Assembly: GCA_937898625.1 (NCBI GenBank)
Contig: CALEJF010000003.1
Coordinates: 75,267 to 139,266 of the forward strand
DNA length: 64,000 bases
DNA from: an uncultured Clostridia bacterium
Lineage (GTDB): Bacteria > Bacillota > Clostridia > Oscillospirales > Acutalibacteraceae
Reading direction: 5' to 3'
Made by a program: the position numbers and the translations under genes. The number at the start of each line of letters is the position of its first letter. Position 1 is the stretch's first letter. The notes beneath the pieces are model-generated. The model made no database searches, was not told the origin of the DNA, and saw nothing but the letters and a program-made list of their open reading frames with translations. This document shows positions 51,163-59,931 of this stretch, piece by piece.

Positions 51163-52029
51163 GTGAAAAACAAAGGAAAAAGTAAAGGGTTTCGAGTTGT
51201 TTGTATAATTCTTGCGGCAGTTTTAGCTTTCAGTTTAATCGATTTCGGATTAAGTGAGTGGACGGACTTGAAAGCTTATGAGGATGCTGTCAGAGACGAT
51301 ACAAAATGGGAAAATATAGTTGAAAAAGTTGATAACAATATTTCCTTGACAACGGAAGATTATGAAGTCATTATGTCTCAAACGGGACTTGGGAAAAGTG
51401 CTTTTGACACCTTGGTTTCCCAAGGAAGAACGGATAGAATAGAAGATTACAGAGAATATTTTTTATTGGACAAAGAGTTTTATTGCTACCGTGAAGGAGT
51501 TTTTGCTTGCCACGAGTCAATTAAGGACAGCAACGGAGAGTTTATTGACAATCCGCCTTTTGCAGATATACGAAATGGTGATATAATTGTCACATTGAGT
51601 ATTCATTCCCTTGGTTGGCGACATGGTCACGCCACTATTGTCACAGATGCTGAAAAGGGACTTTGTGTTCAGGCAAATATGGTGGGTGAAAAGTCAAGTT
51701 ACGGTTATGTTAATACTTGGAAAGATTTTCCGATGGTTGCACTTTTGCGAGTGAAGGACCAGAGCGAAGAAAAGGCAGAGGAAGTTGCTGAATTTGCTGA
51801 TGAGAGCCTGAGGGGTTTACCATATTCATTGTTTTCGGGAATTTTTACAGGAAGAAATGCGGACAAATTACCCTATGCGACACAATGTGCACATCTTGTG
51901 TGGTATGCTTATTATCACTTTGGAATTGATATTTCACCACAGGGTGGAAGAATTATTACACCATATGATTTTCTAAAAAGCGATGAATTAGAAGTTGTTC
52001 AAGTTTACGGAAGTATTTTGGAGGTATGA
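51163..52029 (+). CDS. Permuted NlpC/P60 (YiiX/YebB-like) cysteine-peptidase-type protein
   Basis: A 288-residue protein with an N-terminal membrane anchor (VVCIILAAVLAFSLIDFGL, residues 11-29) and an outer domain of the permuted papain-like fold. The His comes first, in LGWRHGHATIVTD, and the candidate catalytic Cys later, in YATQCAHLVWYAYYH, the reverse of the usual order and typical of the YiiX/YebB group. Such proteins cleave peptide or amide bonds in the cell wall or lipids. The start is GTG with AGGAG upstream. Its stop overlaps the region of the lipoprotein start downstream. Confidence 0.8.
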   Translation: MKNKGKSKGFRVVCIILAAVLAFSLIDFGLSEWTDLKAYEDAVRDDTKWENIVEKVDNNISLTTEDYEVIMSQTGLGKSAFDTLVSQGRTDRIEDYREYFLLDKEFYCYREGVFACHESIKDSNGEFIDNPPFADIRNGDIIVTLSIHSLGWRHGHATIVTDAEKGLCVQANMVGEKSSYGYVNTWKDFPMVALLRVKDQSEEKAEEVAEFADESLRGLPYSLFSGIFTGRNADKLPYATQCAHLVWYAYYHFGIDISPQGGRIITPYDFLKSDELEVVQVYGSILEV

Positions 52030-52031
52030 AA

Positions 52032-52481
52032 ATGAAATATTATATAGTGGCAATTTTGATTGTTGTAATGGCAGTATGCTTTGCAGCGTGTACAAGCGCA
52101 CCTGTTTATGAACAAGTTGGTCCTACACCTCAGATAACAAGACCTACACAGGAGGCTGAAACTGAGAAAGGGACAGAAAAAGAAACAGAAAGCGAAAGTT
52201 TAACGGATATAGAAGAATCATTATCTGTTGAGGACTCCGCAGAGCCTATAACTGAAAAACCAACAAATAACAACAAACCAAAACCCGTTACTCCAACGAA
52301 GCCTGTTGTGCCGACAAATCCTGTTACCCCAACAGAGCCCCAGAAACCTGAAATATCTGAACCAACAACAGAGGAACCAACAACAGAGGAAAACTCACAA
52401 CCTGAAGAATCACAGCCACAGGAACCTGAGACATCTGAGCCAACAACAGAGGATGTAACAGTAGATGATTTTATAGGATAA
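52032..52481 (+). CDS. Thr/Pro/Glu-rich lipoprotein
   Basis: A 149-residue lipoprotein with signal peptide ILIVVMAVCFAAC (lipobox FAAC at about 15-19). The rest is low complexity: Glu/Thr-rich (EKGTEKETESESLTD), then TPTKPVVPTNPVTPTEP repeats, then EPTTEEPTTEE repeats, with no folded domain. It probably acts as a wall-spanning stalk or spacer. Start choice: GGAGG at 52020-52024 is 7 bases from ATG 52032, but only 1 base from an earlier ATG at 52026, so 52032 is preferred. It follows the permuted NlpC/P60 gene directly and ends at a strong terminator. Confidence 0.75.
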   Translation: MKYYIVAILIVVMAVCFAACTSAPVYEQVGPTPQITRPTQEAETEKGTEKETESESLTDIEESLSVEDSAEPITEKPTNNNKPKPVTPTKPVVPTNPVTPTEPQKPEISEPTTEEPTTEENSQPEESQPQEPETSEPTTEDVTVDDFIG

Positions 52482-52494
52482 ATTAATATTATTA

Positions 52495-52527
52495 AAATGA
52501 GAGGCGATAAAGCGCCTCTCATTTTTC
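52495..52527 (+). terminator. Terminator of the 51163-52481 operon
   Basis: AAATGAGAGGCG (52495-52506) pairs with CGCCTCTCATTT, loop ATAAAG, followed by TT. Confidence 0.85.
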
Positions 52528-52549
52528 TTGCTTTTGGAGTATTTTTCAC

Positions 52550-52578
52550 TTGTATTATTATGTATTATTTGTTATAAT
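52550..52578 (+). promoter_or_regulatory. Promoter of the rlmB run
   Basis: TTGTAT (52550-52555), a 17-base spacer and a perfect TATAAT (52573-52578) lie 51 bases before the chosen rlmB start. Confidence 0.55.
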
Positions 52579-52628
52579 AAATTATTAAAAAACTATTATC
52601 CGTAACTATGCTCAAAAGAGGTCTAAAA

Positions 52629-53378
52629 ATGGACATATTTAATGAAGAAAAAAAGAAAGATTTAATAATTGGCAGAAATGCCGTAACGGAACTTATTAAA
52701 TCGGGAAGAGAAATTGACACACTTTTTGTTCTGCGTGGCGAAAAGAATGGCTCTGTCGGAAAAATCATTGGTCAATGCCGTGATAAAGGCGCTGTGGTTA
52801 AAGATGTTGATAAGAAAAAACTGGACTTTATGTGTGGCCACAGTAATCATCAGGGTGTTGTGGCTATTTGCGCGGCTCACGACTATGCAACGGTTGAAGA
52901 AATCCTTGCGGTTGCTGAAGAACGAGGGGAAAAACCATTTATCGTAGCTTGTGACGGAATTGAGGACCCACATAATCTTGGTGCAATTATCAGAACTGCA
53001 GAGGCAGCAGGTGTTCACGGGATTATTATTCCAAAACGCAGAAGCGCATCCCTCAATTACACAGTAGGAAAAACAAGTGCAGGAGCTCTTGAATATATGA
53101 AGGTTGCCCGTGTATCAAATCTTGCTTCAACTCTTGATGAGTTGAAGGAAAAGGGTATGTGGGTTTATGGTGCTGACATGGATGGCGATGATATCCGCTC
53201 AGTAAATCTTGATGGTGCAGTGGTCCTTGTTATCGGTTCAGAAGGTGACGGAATGAGCAGAATTGTTCGTGAAAAATGTGATTTTATTGTTTCACTTAAA
53301 ATGAAGGGACAAATCAATTCACTTAATGCTTCTGTTGCCGGTGGAATTTTAATGTATGAATTTGCATATAAAAGATAA
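52629..53378 (+). CDS. rlmB: SpoU-family RNA 2'-O-methyltransferase (RlmB-like)
   Basis: A 249-residue SPOUT methyltransferase. The N-terminal substrate-binding domain contains IIGRNAVTELIKSGREID. The knotted catalytic domain shows the three SpoU motifs: DGIEDPHNLGAIIRTAEAAG, VLVIGSEGDGMS and SLNASVAGGILMYE. RlmB methylates G2251 of 23S rRNA; other SpoU proteins (TrmH-like) cannot be fully excluded. The start is moved to 52629, where AGAGGT precedes the ATG; an ATG at 52608 has no ribosome site. The next gene starts 46 bases later. Confidence 0.88.
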   Translation: MDIFNEEKKKDLIIGRNAVTELIKSGREIDTLFVLRGEKNGSVGKIIGQCRDKGAVVKDVDKKKLDFMCGHSNHQGVVAICAAHDYATVEEILAVAEERGEKPFIVACDGIEDPHNLGAIIRTAEAAGVHGIIIPKRRSASLNYTVGKTSAGALEYMKVARVSNLASTLDELKEKGMWVYGADMDGDDIRSVNLDGAVVLVIGSEGDGMSRIVREKCDFIVSLKMKGQINSLNASVAGGILMYEFAYKR

Positions 53379-53424
53379 TTTTTAGTTAATTTATCTGTAA
53401 TAATTTTTTCGGGGGAATTTTATT

Positions 53425-56139
53425 ATGGCAGAGAGAATACCTGATTCTTTAATTGATGATATTCTTAATTCAACAAAGAAATATGGCTTGGACAAGACAC
53501 AGCAGACAGAATATTCTGCTGTGGATATTGACTTTATTCTTGATGATGCAAAAGAATATGCAGCGAGAGAAGATATAGTATCACAACCGGAAATCAAACA
53601 GGAAAAAGCAAAGGAATTTACCTTTACTTTTGATAAGAAGGAAAAGACAAGCAAGAAATTCACCTTTGATTTTTCTAAAGTTGAAGCTTTAGATGAGGAT
53701 ATTGACCTTGATGGTATTCCTGCGTCCATTGACGAAGACGGACAGATTGGCATTGATTCTGTTGATGAAGAAATAGTTGAAGAGGAAGCACCTGTTGAGG
53801 AAGAAGTTAAGCCTATTACAGGACAGATTTCTATTGAGAAAACAAGAATGTTCAATGAGGTTGATATTAGAAGCGAATATAATCCTAATATCTCTCATAA
53901 TTTAGGAAATAGGGTTGTAAGAACAACAAGTGGTGATGCACAACCGCTTGCAACGCCTGTAGCAGCAGACGAAAAGTATAAAAAGCACTTTTTCAATAAA
54001 CCTGTACAGAAACTTGAAACTACTGCAGAACATCGTGCAATAAGCGAATCTATGCCACAAAAGACTATCGAAACCCCCGGTGTTGTGGTGAAGAATCGCA
54101 GAGTAGCACAAAACACCGACGGAATTGCTCCCGTCCCAACCCTTGTGCCTGCAGAGTATGAGTACGAACAAGAGAAAACCCGATTTATTTCTACAAATAT
54201 CACAGATTTGGAAGACGACAATCAGATAATGATTGAAGGCTTTGCAGAGAATGAGGAGATTTTGCAACAATCTGAAGAACAGGCTGAGGCCGAACTCAGA
54301 GAGAGTCGTAAAGATAAAGTAAAAGATTTTGTGGATGGTAACTTAATTTTCAAACAAGAACTTGAAAACTCAGTACCAAAAAAGAGATATACTCGTCAAA
54401 GAGTATCTGTTATCCGTGAGTATTTTGGTCCTAAAGACGAGAATGCGGTGCGAAAAGTATTTACAACAGAGAAAAAAGGAGTTTTTGTAAAGCTTGTTTC
54501 AACATCTGTAATTTGCCTTGTTATGTCCATTCTCGCTGCTATTGCAGGTTCGGACAATGGCAACTTTGAACTTTATGGCAACAACGAGTTTGTATATTCT
54601 CTTTTCCAACTCTTACTGTTGATTGTTGCTTCCGCTATAAGTTTTAACTCCTTTAAAAAGGCATGGGAAAATATAAAAAATCATATTGTTGATATGGATA
54701 CTGTTGTGTCGCTCGCCGCAATTCTTGGAGCGGTGCAGTGTCTTGTAAGCTTTGCTTTCACAGATAGTGTTGAGTCTGTTGCCAGCCTTACTGCGGGTGC
54801 AGCCGTTATCCCAATGATTATGAAATATGTGGGAGATTTGATTCAAAGCAAAAATGATAGTGAAAACTTTGAATTCCTTTCAAAGACGGTTCAGGATTGT
54901 TATAGTGTTGAAAATATTGCTGATGAAGATGTTGCAAATGAGATTTCAAGAGGATTGCTCTTGGCAGGTCCTGATATTAAATATTCAACAAAGGTTGGTT
55001 TTCCACAGAAATTTATTGAAATTTCCCGTTCGGCGGACACAACAGGGTCAATTTGTAAAATGACAATTTTATTGTCCCTTGCAGTAGGACTTGTTGTTGG
55101 CGTTGTAGCGATGGTTATGTCCTCAAATTTCTTTGTTGGCATAAGTGCTCTTACATCGGCTGTGCTTATGGGATTACCTATGGCAACAGGTGTTGTTTCT
55201 GCAATTAATCTTCGCGTAACCAATAAAATTTTAAATGAAGAGGGTGCTTTGCTTAACGGATACAGTGCCGTAGAAGAAGCAGTTAATTCAAATGGTGTTA
55301 TAATTGATTCTTGCGATGCATTTGAAGAAGGCGGTTGTAACCTTGAGGGAATGAAAACATATCATAAAATGAGAATAGATGAAGCTATTCTCTATACAGC
55401 ATCTGTGGTTATTGCAGCAGGGGGTGTATTGGCTGAAGTTTTTGAGGGAGTTATTGACGGAAAAAGAGAATTACTCCTTCCTGTTGAATCCTTGGCTTAT
55501 GAGGAAAAACTAGGTTGCTCTTGTTGGATACATAATCACAGAGCACTTGTTGGTAACCGTGATTTGCTTGTTCATCATAATGTTGAAACTCCTGACAGGG
55601 AGTTGGAAGAAAAATATAAGCAAATGGGTAAAAATGTGATTTATCTTGCTATCGAGGGTAAAATTGCTGCTATGTTCATTGTGGTTTATAAGGCAAATCA
55701 GGAAACAGCAAAATATATCCGTGAACTTGAAAAAGACGGACTTGCAATTTTCTTCAGGACTGCGGATGCCAATATTACAGAAAGATTTCTTGAGAGAGAA
55801 TTTGGATTGCCTGAAAATGTTGTTAAAATCATTAATCCTGTTGCAGGAGATATGTTTGCAAAAATTTGCAACGAGGAAAAAGATTGTACCGATGCAAAGA
55901 TAATTCATGATGGTAGTGCAAAATCAATGCTTGCAGCACTTCACGGTGCATTTGTAATCAACTCTTTTGTTAATTCATCAAAATTGATACAACTTATTGC
56001 ATCAGCAATTGGTGTAATAATTATTGCACTTTTAACTTTCCTTTCTGGATTGTCACAAATTGGAGTGTGGCAGATTCTTGTGTACCAAGTGGTATGGGCA
56101 GTTATTCTCTCTGCACCTGCTCTGGCACGAAAAAAATAA
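53425..56139 (+). CDS. P-type ATPase-like membrane protein with degenerate catalytic motifs
   Basis: A 904-residue protein. The first 350 residues are acidic, low-complexity and without helices (for example EEIVEEEAPVEEEV). After that the membrane layout of a P1-type ATPase appears: helices near 355-375, 390-412, 424-447, 452-472, two near 550-595, and two at the C-terminus. The stretch GLPMATGVVSAINLRVTNKI, then GALLNGYSAVEEA, aligns with the CPCAL-to-DKTGT region, but the DKTG site reads DSCD (D628). The TGD motif reads TAD (779-781), TGES is not visible, and the GDGxND site reads HDGSAKS. The enzyme is therefore probably unable to pump. It follows rlmB and precedes mgtC by 21 bases. Function is unknown. 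Confidence 0.7.
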   Translation: MAERIPDSLIDDILNSTKKYGLDKTQQTEYSAVDIDFILDDAKEYAAREDIVSQPEIKQEKAKEFTFTFDKKEKTSKKFTFDFSKVEALDEDIDLDGIPASIDEDGQIGIDSVDEEIVEEEAPVEEEVKPITGQISIEKTRMFNEVDIRSEYNPNISHNLGNRVVRTTSGDAQPLATPVAADEKYKKHFFNKPVQKLETTAEHRAISESMPQKTIETPGVVVKNRRVAQNTDGIAPVPTLVPAEYEYEQEKTRFISTNITDLEDDNQIMIEGFAENEEILQQSEEQAEAELRESRKDKVKDFVDGNLIFKQELENSVPKKRYTRQRVSVIREYFGPKDENAVRKVFTTEKKGVFVKLVSTSVICLVMSILAAIAGSDNGNFELYGNNEFVYSLFQLLLLIVASAISFNSFKKAWENIKNHIVDMDTVVSLAAILGAVQCLVSFAFTDSVESVASLTAGAAVIPMIMKYVGDLIQSKNDSENFEFLSKTVQDCYSVENIADEDVANEISRGLLLAGPDIKYSTKVGFPQKFIEISRSADTTGSICKMTILLSLAVGLVVGVVAMVMSSNFFVGISALTSAVLMGLPMATGVVSAINLRVTNKILNEEGALLNGYSAVEEAVNSNGVIIDSCDAFEEGGCNLEGMKTYHKMRIDEAILYTASVVIAAGGVLAEVFEGVIDGKRELLLPVESLAYEEKLGCSCWIHNHRALVGNRDLLVHHNVETPDRELEEKYKQMGKNVIYLAIEGKIAAMFIVVYKANQETAKYIRELEKDGLAIFFRTADANITERFLEREFGLPENVVKIINPVAGDMFAKICNEEKDCTDAKIIHDGSAKSMLAALHGAFVINSFVNSSKLIQLIASAIGVIIIALLTFLSGLSQIGVWQILVYQVVWAVILSAPALARKK

Positions 56140-56160
56140 CTTTATTAGGAGGCGAACAGT

Positions 56161-56895
56161 ATGACTGAGTTTTTTGAGATAATCAAGAATGCTGCTTCGT
56201 GGATTTGGAATTTTGACCAAATAAGATTTACTGTTGATGCGATAATAAAATTAGGAATAACCACTATACTCAGTGGTTTTATAGGTTTTGAAAGAGAACA
56301 CTCTCACCGTCCTGCAGGATTTAGAACGCATATTCTTGTTGCAGTCGGCTCTGCACTTGTAATGCTCACATCTGTTTATATTTTTGATAGTCAGGGAATG
56401 ACAGGGGATGTAACACGAATGAGTGCGCAGGTGCTTAGCGGGATAGGTTTCCTTGGTGCAGGTACAATTCTTCGTGAGGGGTTTTCTGTTAAAGGTCTTA
56501 CAACGGCTGCATCTCTTTGGGCGGTTGCTTGTGTAGGTATAGCAGTTGGTGCAGGTTTCTATGCAGGTGCACTCGTTGCAACGGTGGTTATTTATTTAAC
56601 ACTTAACTCACTTAAAAGATTCATTGTTCGTGGTTCAGCAGGTAAACTTCTTTTTATCGAAATTCACGATGTGGGAGCACAAATTCCACTTATTACAAAA
56701 ACAATCAAACAATGTGGTGGAACAATCCACTCAATGGAAGTTGTTTATACTGAAACAAAGGATTTAAAATTCAAGCGTCGTAAGGATACATCCGTTATCA
56801 AGGTGCTTGTTTTCCCTAAAAATGACGATTCACTTGCTCTTATGACAACTACAATAAGAAGTATGAGTGATGTAGAGGATATTTATGTTGACTGA
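56161..56895 (+). CDS. MgtC/SapB-family membrane protein
   Basis: A 244-residue protein whose first 155 residues match the MgtC/SapB membrane domain: LSGFIGFEREHSHRPAGFRTHILVAVGSALVML (read in parts), ARMSAQVLSGIGFLGAGTI-like segment TRMSAQVLSGIGFLGAGTIL and GLTTAASLWAVACVGIAVG. The C-terminal ACT-like domain runs from about 165. MgtC proteins influence magnesium homeostasis and ATP-synthase activity in other bacteria; in Firmicutes their role is unclear. Its position directly after the P-type-ATPase-like gene may link both to cation balance. The last 11 bases overlap the next gene. Confidence 0.9.
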   Translation: MTEFFEIIKNAASWIWNFDQIRFTVDAIIKLGITTILSGFIGFEREHSHRPAGFRTHILVAVGSALVMLTSVYIFDSQGMTGDVTRMSAQVLSGIGFLGAGTILREGFSVKGLTTAASLWAVACVGIAVGAGFYAGALVATVVIYLTLNSLKRFIVRGSAGKLLFIEIHDVGAQIPLITKTIKQCGGTIHSMEVVYTETKDLKFKRRKDTSVIKVLVFPKNDDSLALMTTTIRSMSDVEDIYVD

Positions 56896-57628
56896 TAAAA
56901 TAACACTTTTTGATGGTGAACATATTGAAGATTTGGGCGAGGGTGTAGGTATTGTTGTTTCAAAGCAACACACATTCGGAACAGATGCTATGCTTTTAGC
57001 ACATTTTGCAAATCCAAAGCGAAATGATATCGCTTGTGATTTTGGTGCAGGTTGTGGGATTATTCCTTTTCTCTGGCTTCGTGATGGAAAGTGTAAAGAG
57101 ATTACAGCCATTGAAATTCAGGAAAATGGTTGTAATCAGATGCTTCGTTCAAAGGAATTGAACAACACCGACAAAATCACAATCTTTAACAGAGATTTAA
57201 AAGAAATCGATGACCTTAAAGCAGGGAGTTTTGATTTAGTAACAATGAATCCTCCCTATAAAATAGAAAATGGCGGGATAAAAAATGACGAGGAATATGC
57301 AACTATTGCTCGCCACGAAACTTTTTGTAATATGAATGATATTGCGAAAAGTGCAGCACGACTTTTGCGATTTGGTGGTAAATTTTGTATCTGCCACCGT
57401 CCCGAAAGAGTATTTGATGCAATGTACTCAATGCGAGAAAATGGCATTGAGCCTAAAGCACTTCGTTTTGTGTCCAAAAAGGGGGATACACAACCTTGGT
57501 TAGTCCTTATTGAGGGCAAACGAGGAGCAAAAAACGGATTAAAGGTTGAAAAAAACCTTGTAGCATATAATGATGATGGCACTCTCACAGATGAGATGCT
57601 TGAGATTACTGAAAAATACAGAAAGTAA
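56885..57628 (+). CDS. tRNA1(Val) (adenine37-N6)-methyltransferase-like protein
   Basis: A 247-residue Rossmann-fold methyltransferase. The SAM-binding loop is DFGAGCGIIPFLW, and the catalytic motif NPPY (MNPPYKIENGG) is typical of N6-adenine methyltransferases. FGTDAMLLAHFA near residue 31 and the overall length match the TrmN6/YfiC (YabB in Gram-positives) family, which modifies A37 of tRNA1(Val) in E. coli; the exact target here is not known. In B. subtilis the homologue yabB is next to rsmI (yabC), as here. The start overlaps mgtC by 11 bases. Confidence 0.85.
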   Translation: MLTDKITLFDGEHIEDLGEGVGIVVSKQHTFGTDAMLLAHFANPKRNDIACDFGAGCGIIPFLWLRDGKCKEITAIEIQENGCNQMLRSKELNNTDKITIFNRDLKEIDDLKAGSFDLVTMNPPYKIENGGIKNDEEYATIARHETFCNMNDIAKSAARLLRFGGKFCICHRPERVFDAMYSMRENGIEPKALRFVSKKGDTQPWLVLIEGKRGAKNGLKVEKNLVAYNDDGTLTDEMLEITEKYRK

Positions 57629-57644
57629 GAAAGGGGACGGACAA

Positions 57645-58469
57645 ATGAACGGGAAACTTTATGTTGTGGGAACACCTATCGGCAATTTGTCCGATTTTTC
57701 GCCCAGAGCAAAAGAAACTCTTGCATCCGTTGACTTTATAGCAGCAGAAGATACAAGAGTTACACAGAAATTGCTTAATTACTTTGATATAAAAAAACCA
57801 CTTGTCAGTTATTATGAACATAATCGCCGTGAACGAGGAGAAATGATTATTTCACGTATACTGAATGGCGAAGTGTGTGCAATAGTAACCGATGCGGGAA
57901 TGCCTTGTATTTCTGACCCCGGACAAGACCTTGTTTATCTTTGTCATAAAAACAATATTCCTGTTGAGTCCGTACCGGGACCAACTGCATTTGCAACGGC
58001 ACTTGCAATCAGTGGAATGGAAAGTGGCAGATTTACTTTTGAGGGCTTTTTAAGCACAAATAAGCCGAGTAGAAAAGAGCATCTTGAAGAAATCAGAAAT
58101 GAAACAAGAACAATGATTTTCTACGAAGCACCACATAAGTTGAAAGCAACTTTAAAAGACATGTATTCATATTTTGGTGACCGTGAAATTGCCATTGTAA
58201 AAGAGCTTACAAAAATTCACGAAACAGTAATGAGGACAAGCCTTAAAAGTGCGATAGAGTATTTTGAAGTGGAAAATCCACGAGGGGAATATGTACTCAT
58301 AGTCGCAGGGGTAGAAAAGCAAAAAGAAAAACAGCCCGTTACATTGGAACAGGCTGTGGAACTTGCAAGAGAGCTTGTCAGTAAAGGTATGAGTGTCAAC
58401 GAGGCATCAAAAACCGTGGCGAGTGACACGGGAAATAAAAAAAGTATGATTTATAAAGAATTACTTTGA
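57645..58469 (+). CDS. rsmI: 16S rRNA (cytidine1402-2'-O)-methyltransferase
   Basis: A 274-residue tetrapyrrole-methylase-fold enzyme that 2'-O-methylates C1402 in the decoding region of 16S rRNA. Signatures: LYVVGTPIGNLSDFSPRA, AEDTRVTQKLL, VTDAGMPCISDPGQDLV and PGPTAFATALAISG. The start is at 57645 after AAGGGGAC; an upstream in-frame ATG lies within the previous gene. It follows the TrmN6-like gene by 16 bases. The last 9 bases overlap the convergent XRE regulator gene, so no separate terminator is possible between them. Confidence 0.93.
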   Translation: MNGKLYVVGTPIGNLSDFSPRAKETLASVDFIAAEDTRVTQKLLNYFDIKKPLVSYYEHNRRERGEMIISRILNGEVCAIVTDAGMPCISDPGQDLVYLCHKNNIPVESVPGPTAFATALAISGMESGRFTFEGFLSTNKPSRKEHLEEIRNETRTMIFYEAPHKLKATLKDMYSYFGDREIAIVKELTKIHETVMRTSLKSAIEYFEVENPRGEYVLIVAGVEKQKEKQPVTLEQAVELARELVSKGMSVNEASKTVASDTGNKKSMIYKELL

Positions 58470-59084
58470 TTCCTTGTTTGAGTATTTATACATCCTTGCA
58501 ATTTCTCTATCAATAACTCTTGCGGCTTCGTTTATGATTGTTTCCATTGATTTTGGTAATTGTTCATTTCTTTTTGGCTTGTTATCACCCTCAAAAACTA
58601 ACGAGTCAATAATATGGTCAATCATATTTGTAGTGATAAAAGGTGCTAACTCTTTTTTTGCATTTTCGTGACCGGGTAGGGCACCATTGATAAGAGCCGT
58701 AAGATAGATTCTGTAAATAATGAGAACATAGATAGTTCTGATTTTAGATGAGTGATTTCGACCGTAAACACCAAGTCGTTCCATAAGATAAACAGATGAA
58801 CGAAAAACGGTACTCATTCGCATTTCTTTGTCTTGTGGGATTTCGTGTTCAGCAAATAAAGCATCGGACATCATCTTAGTTTCTGTCATACCTAAAAGGT
58901 AGTCGGTACTCACATCATAAAATGTTGATGCGCGACAAAGAAAATCAAGACCACATTCCCTGATTCCTTTTTCATAGTGGGAAAGAAGTGCCTGGGAAAC
59001 ACCAAGCGCAGTTGCGGCTTCTTTTTGGCTTAAATTTCGTTCTTTGCGTAACTCTACAAGTCTTGTGGAAACGGATGTGCTCAT
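58461..59084 (-). CDS. XRE-family transcriptional regulator
   Basis: A 207-residue protein with an N-terminal helix-turn-helix of the Cro/CI type (residues 7-65: RLVELRKERNLSQKEAA, LGVSQALLSHYEKG, YDVSTDYLLG). The C-terminal 130 residues are helical with no recognised domain; they may dimerise or sense a ligand. The gene diverges from the histidine-phosphatase gene across a 94-base region holding a 19-base palindrome placed between the -10 element and its own ribosome site, which predicts autorepression. The function of its regulon is unknown. Confidence 0.85.
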   Translation of the reverse strand: MSTSVSTRLVELRKERNLSQKEAATALGVSQALLSHYEKGIRECGLDFLCRASTFYDVSTDYLLGMTETKMMSDALFAEHEIPQDKEMRMSTVFRSSVYLMERLGVYGRNHSSKIRTIYVLIIYRIYLTALINGALPGHENAKKELAPFITTNMIDHIIDSLVFEGDNKPKRNEQLPKSMETIINEAARVIDREIARMYKYSNKESK

Positions 59085-59095
59085 TTTATTTACTC

Positions 59096-59153
59096 CTTAT
59101 ACTTAAAGTATAAGAATTATACAATAATTTAAACAATTTGTATATTGTATGAT
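59096..59153. promoter_or_regulatory. Interlocked divergent promoters with palindromic operator
   Basis: CTTATACTTAAAGTATAAG (59096-59114) is a perfect palindrome about one base. On the minus strand TATACA, 17 bases and TATAAT (complement 59116-59121) read toward the XRE gene. On the plus strand TATACA (59118-59123), 17 bases and TATATT (59141-59146) read toward the phosphatase gene. Each -35 overlaps the other's -10. GTATA half-sites recur four or five times. Confidence 0.55.
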
Positions 59154-59178
59154 ATCACAAATTTTCAGGAGATATAGT

Positions 59179-59901
59179 ATGAAAACTTACCAAATTCATT
59201 TAATTCGCCATGCTGTAACAAAGGGCAACCTTGAGGGCAGATACATCGGACATACTGATGAATCTGTTTGCGAAGAAGGTATGGCACAACTTAAAGATAT
59301 AATGGAAAACTATGGGGAATATCCTGAGGTCGATGCAGTATTTTGCAGTCCGTTAAAGAGATGTATCGAAACTGCACAGACAATTTATCCTGAGAGAAAC
59401 CCGATTATTCTTGATGATTTAAGGGAATATGATTTTGGCGAATTTGAGGGAAAAACTGCAGAGGAATTGCAGGATGACGAAGATTTCGCAGAGTGGCTTT
59501 CGGGAACAAATCCAAATAAAGCAGCACCTTTTGGTGATAGTCAGGTAAGATTTAATTACAGAATTTGCGACTGCTTTGAAAAAATCGTTGACGGTGTAAT
59601 TAAGGCAGGAGTTAAGAATACTGCTGTTATTACCCATGGTGGCGTGATAATGTCACTTATGCAGACTTATGCACTTCCTGAAGCACCTATGCACGAGTGG
59701 TTGACACCGTCTTGTTGCGGATATACCGTGCGAATTGACCCATCAATCTGGTCAAGAGGAATGAAGGTGGAAGCAATTGCAGAGTGTCCTGCACAACCAA
59801 AGGAGTTTGAACACGAATTATGGGATGTTTATGACCCTGATAAAGACCCATATGATGTTGCATATTGGGAAGATGATTCAAATTTTACTGATGAGCAGTA
59901 A
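59179..59901 (+). CDS. Histidine phosphatase (phosphoglycerate-mutase-like) family protein
   Basis: A 240-residue member of the histidine phosphatase superfamily: the N-terminal HLIRHAVTKGNLEGRYIGHTD supplies the catalytic His (RHA in place of RHG), FCSPLKRCIETAQTIYP and LREYDFGEFEGKT supply the Arg and Glu sites, and AVITHGGVIMSLM the second His. Relatives include CobC/alpha-ribazole phosphatase and phosphoglycerate mutase; with no cobalamin genes here the substrate is open. The tail (about 195-240) is acidic. The start is 59179, preceded by AGGAG; an earlier in-frame start at 59149 lies in the promoter. The gene is divergent from the XRE regulator. Confidence 0.88.
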   Translation: MKTYQIHLIRHAVTKGNLEGRYIGHTDESVCEEGMAQLKDIMENYGEYPEVDAVFCSPLKRCIETAQTIYPERNPIILDDLREYDFGEFEGKTAEELQDDEDFAEWLSGTNPNKAAPFGDSQVRFNYRICDCFEKIVDGVIKAGVKNTAVITHGGVIMSLMQTYALPEAPMHEWLTPSCCGYTVRIDPSIWSRGMKVEAIAECPAQPKEFEHELWDVYDPDKDPYDVAYWEDDSNFTDEQ

Positions 59902-59931
59902 AATATTCCTAAAATAGCAATAAAAAATACA

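Noticed and set aside
53425..56139. P-type ATPase-like gene as a recent pseudogene
   Set aside because: The 904-codon frame is uninterrupted, with normal codon use and tight operon spacing; several independent motif changes indicate an old functional shift.
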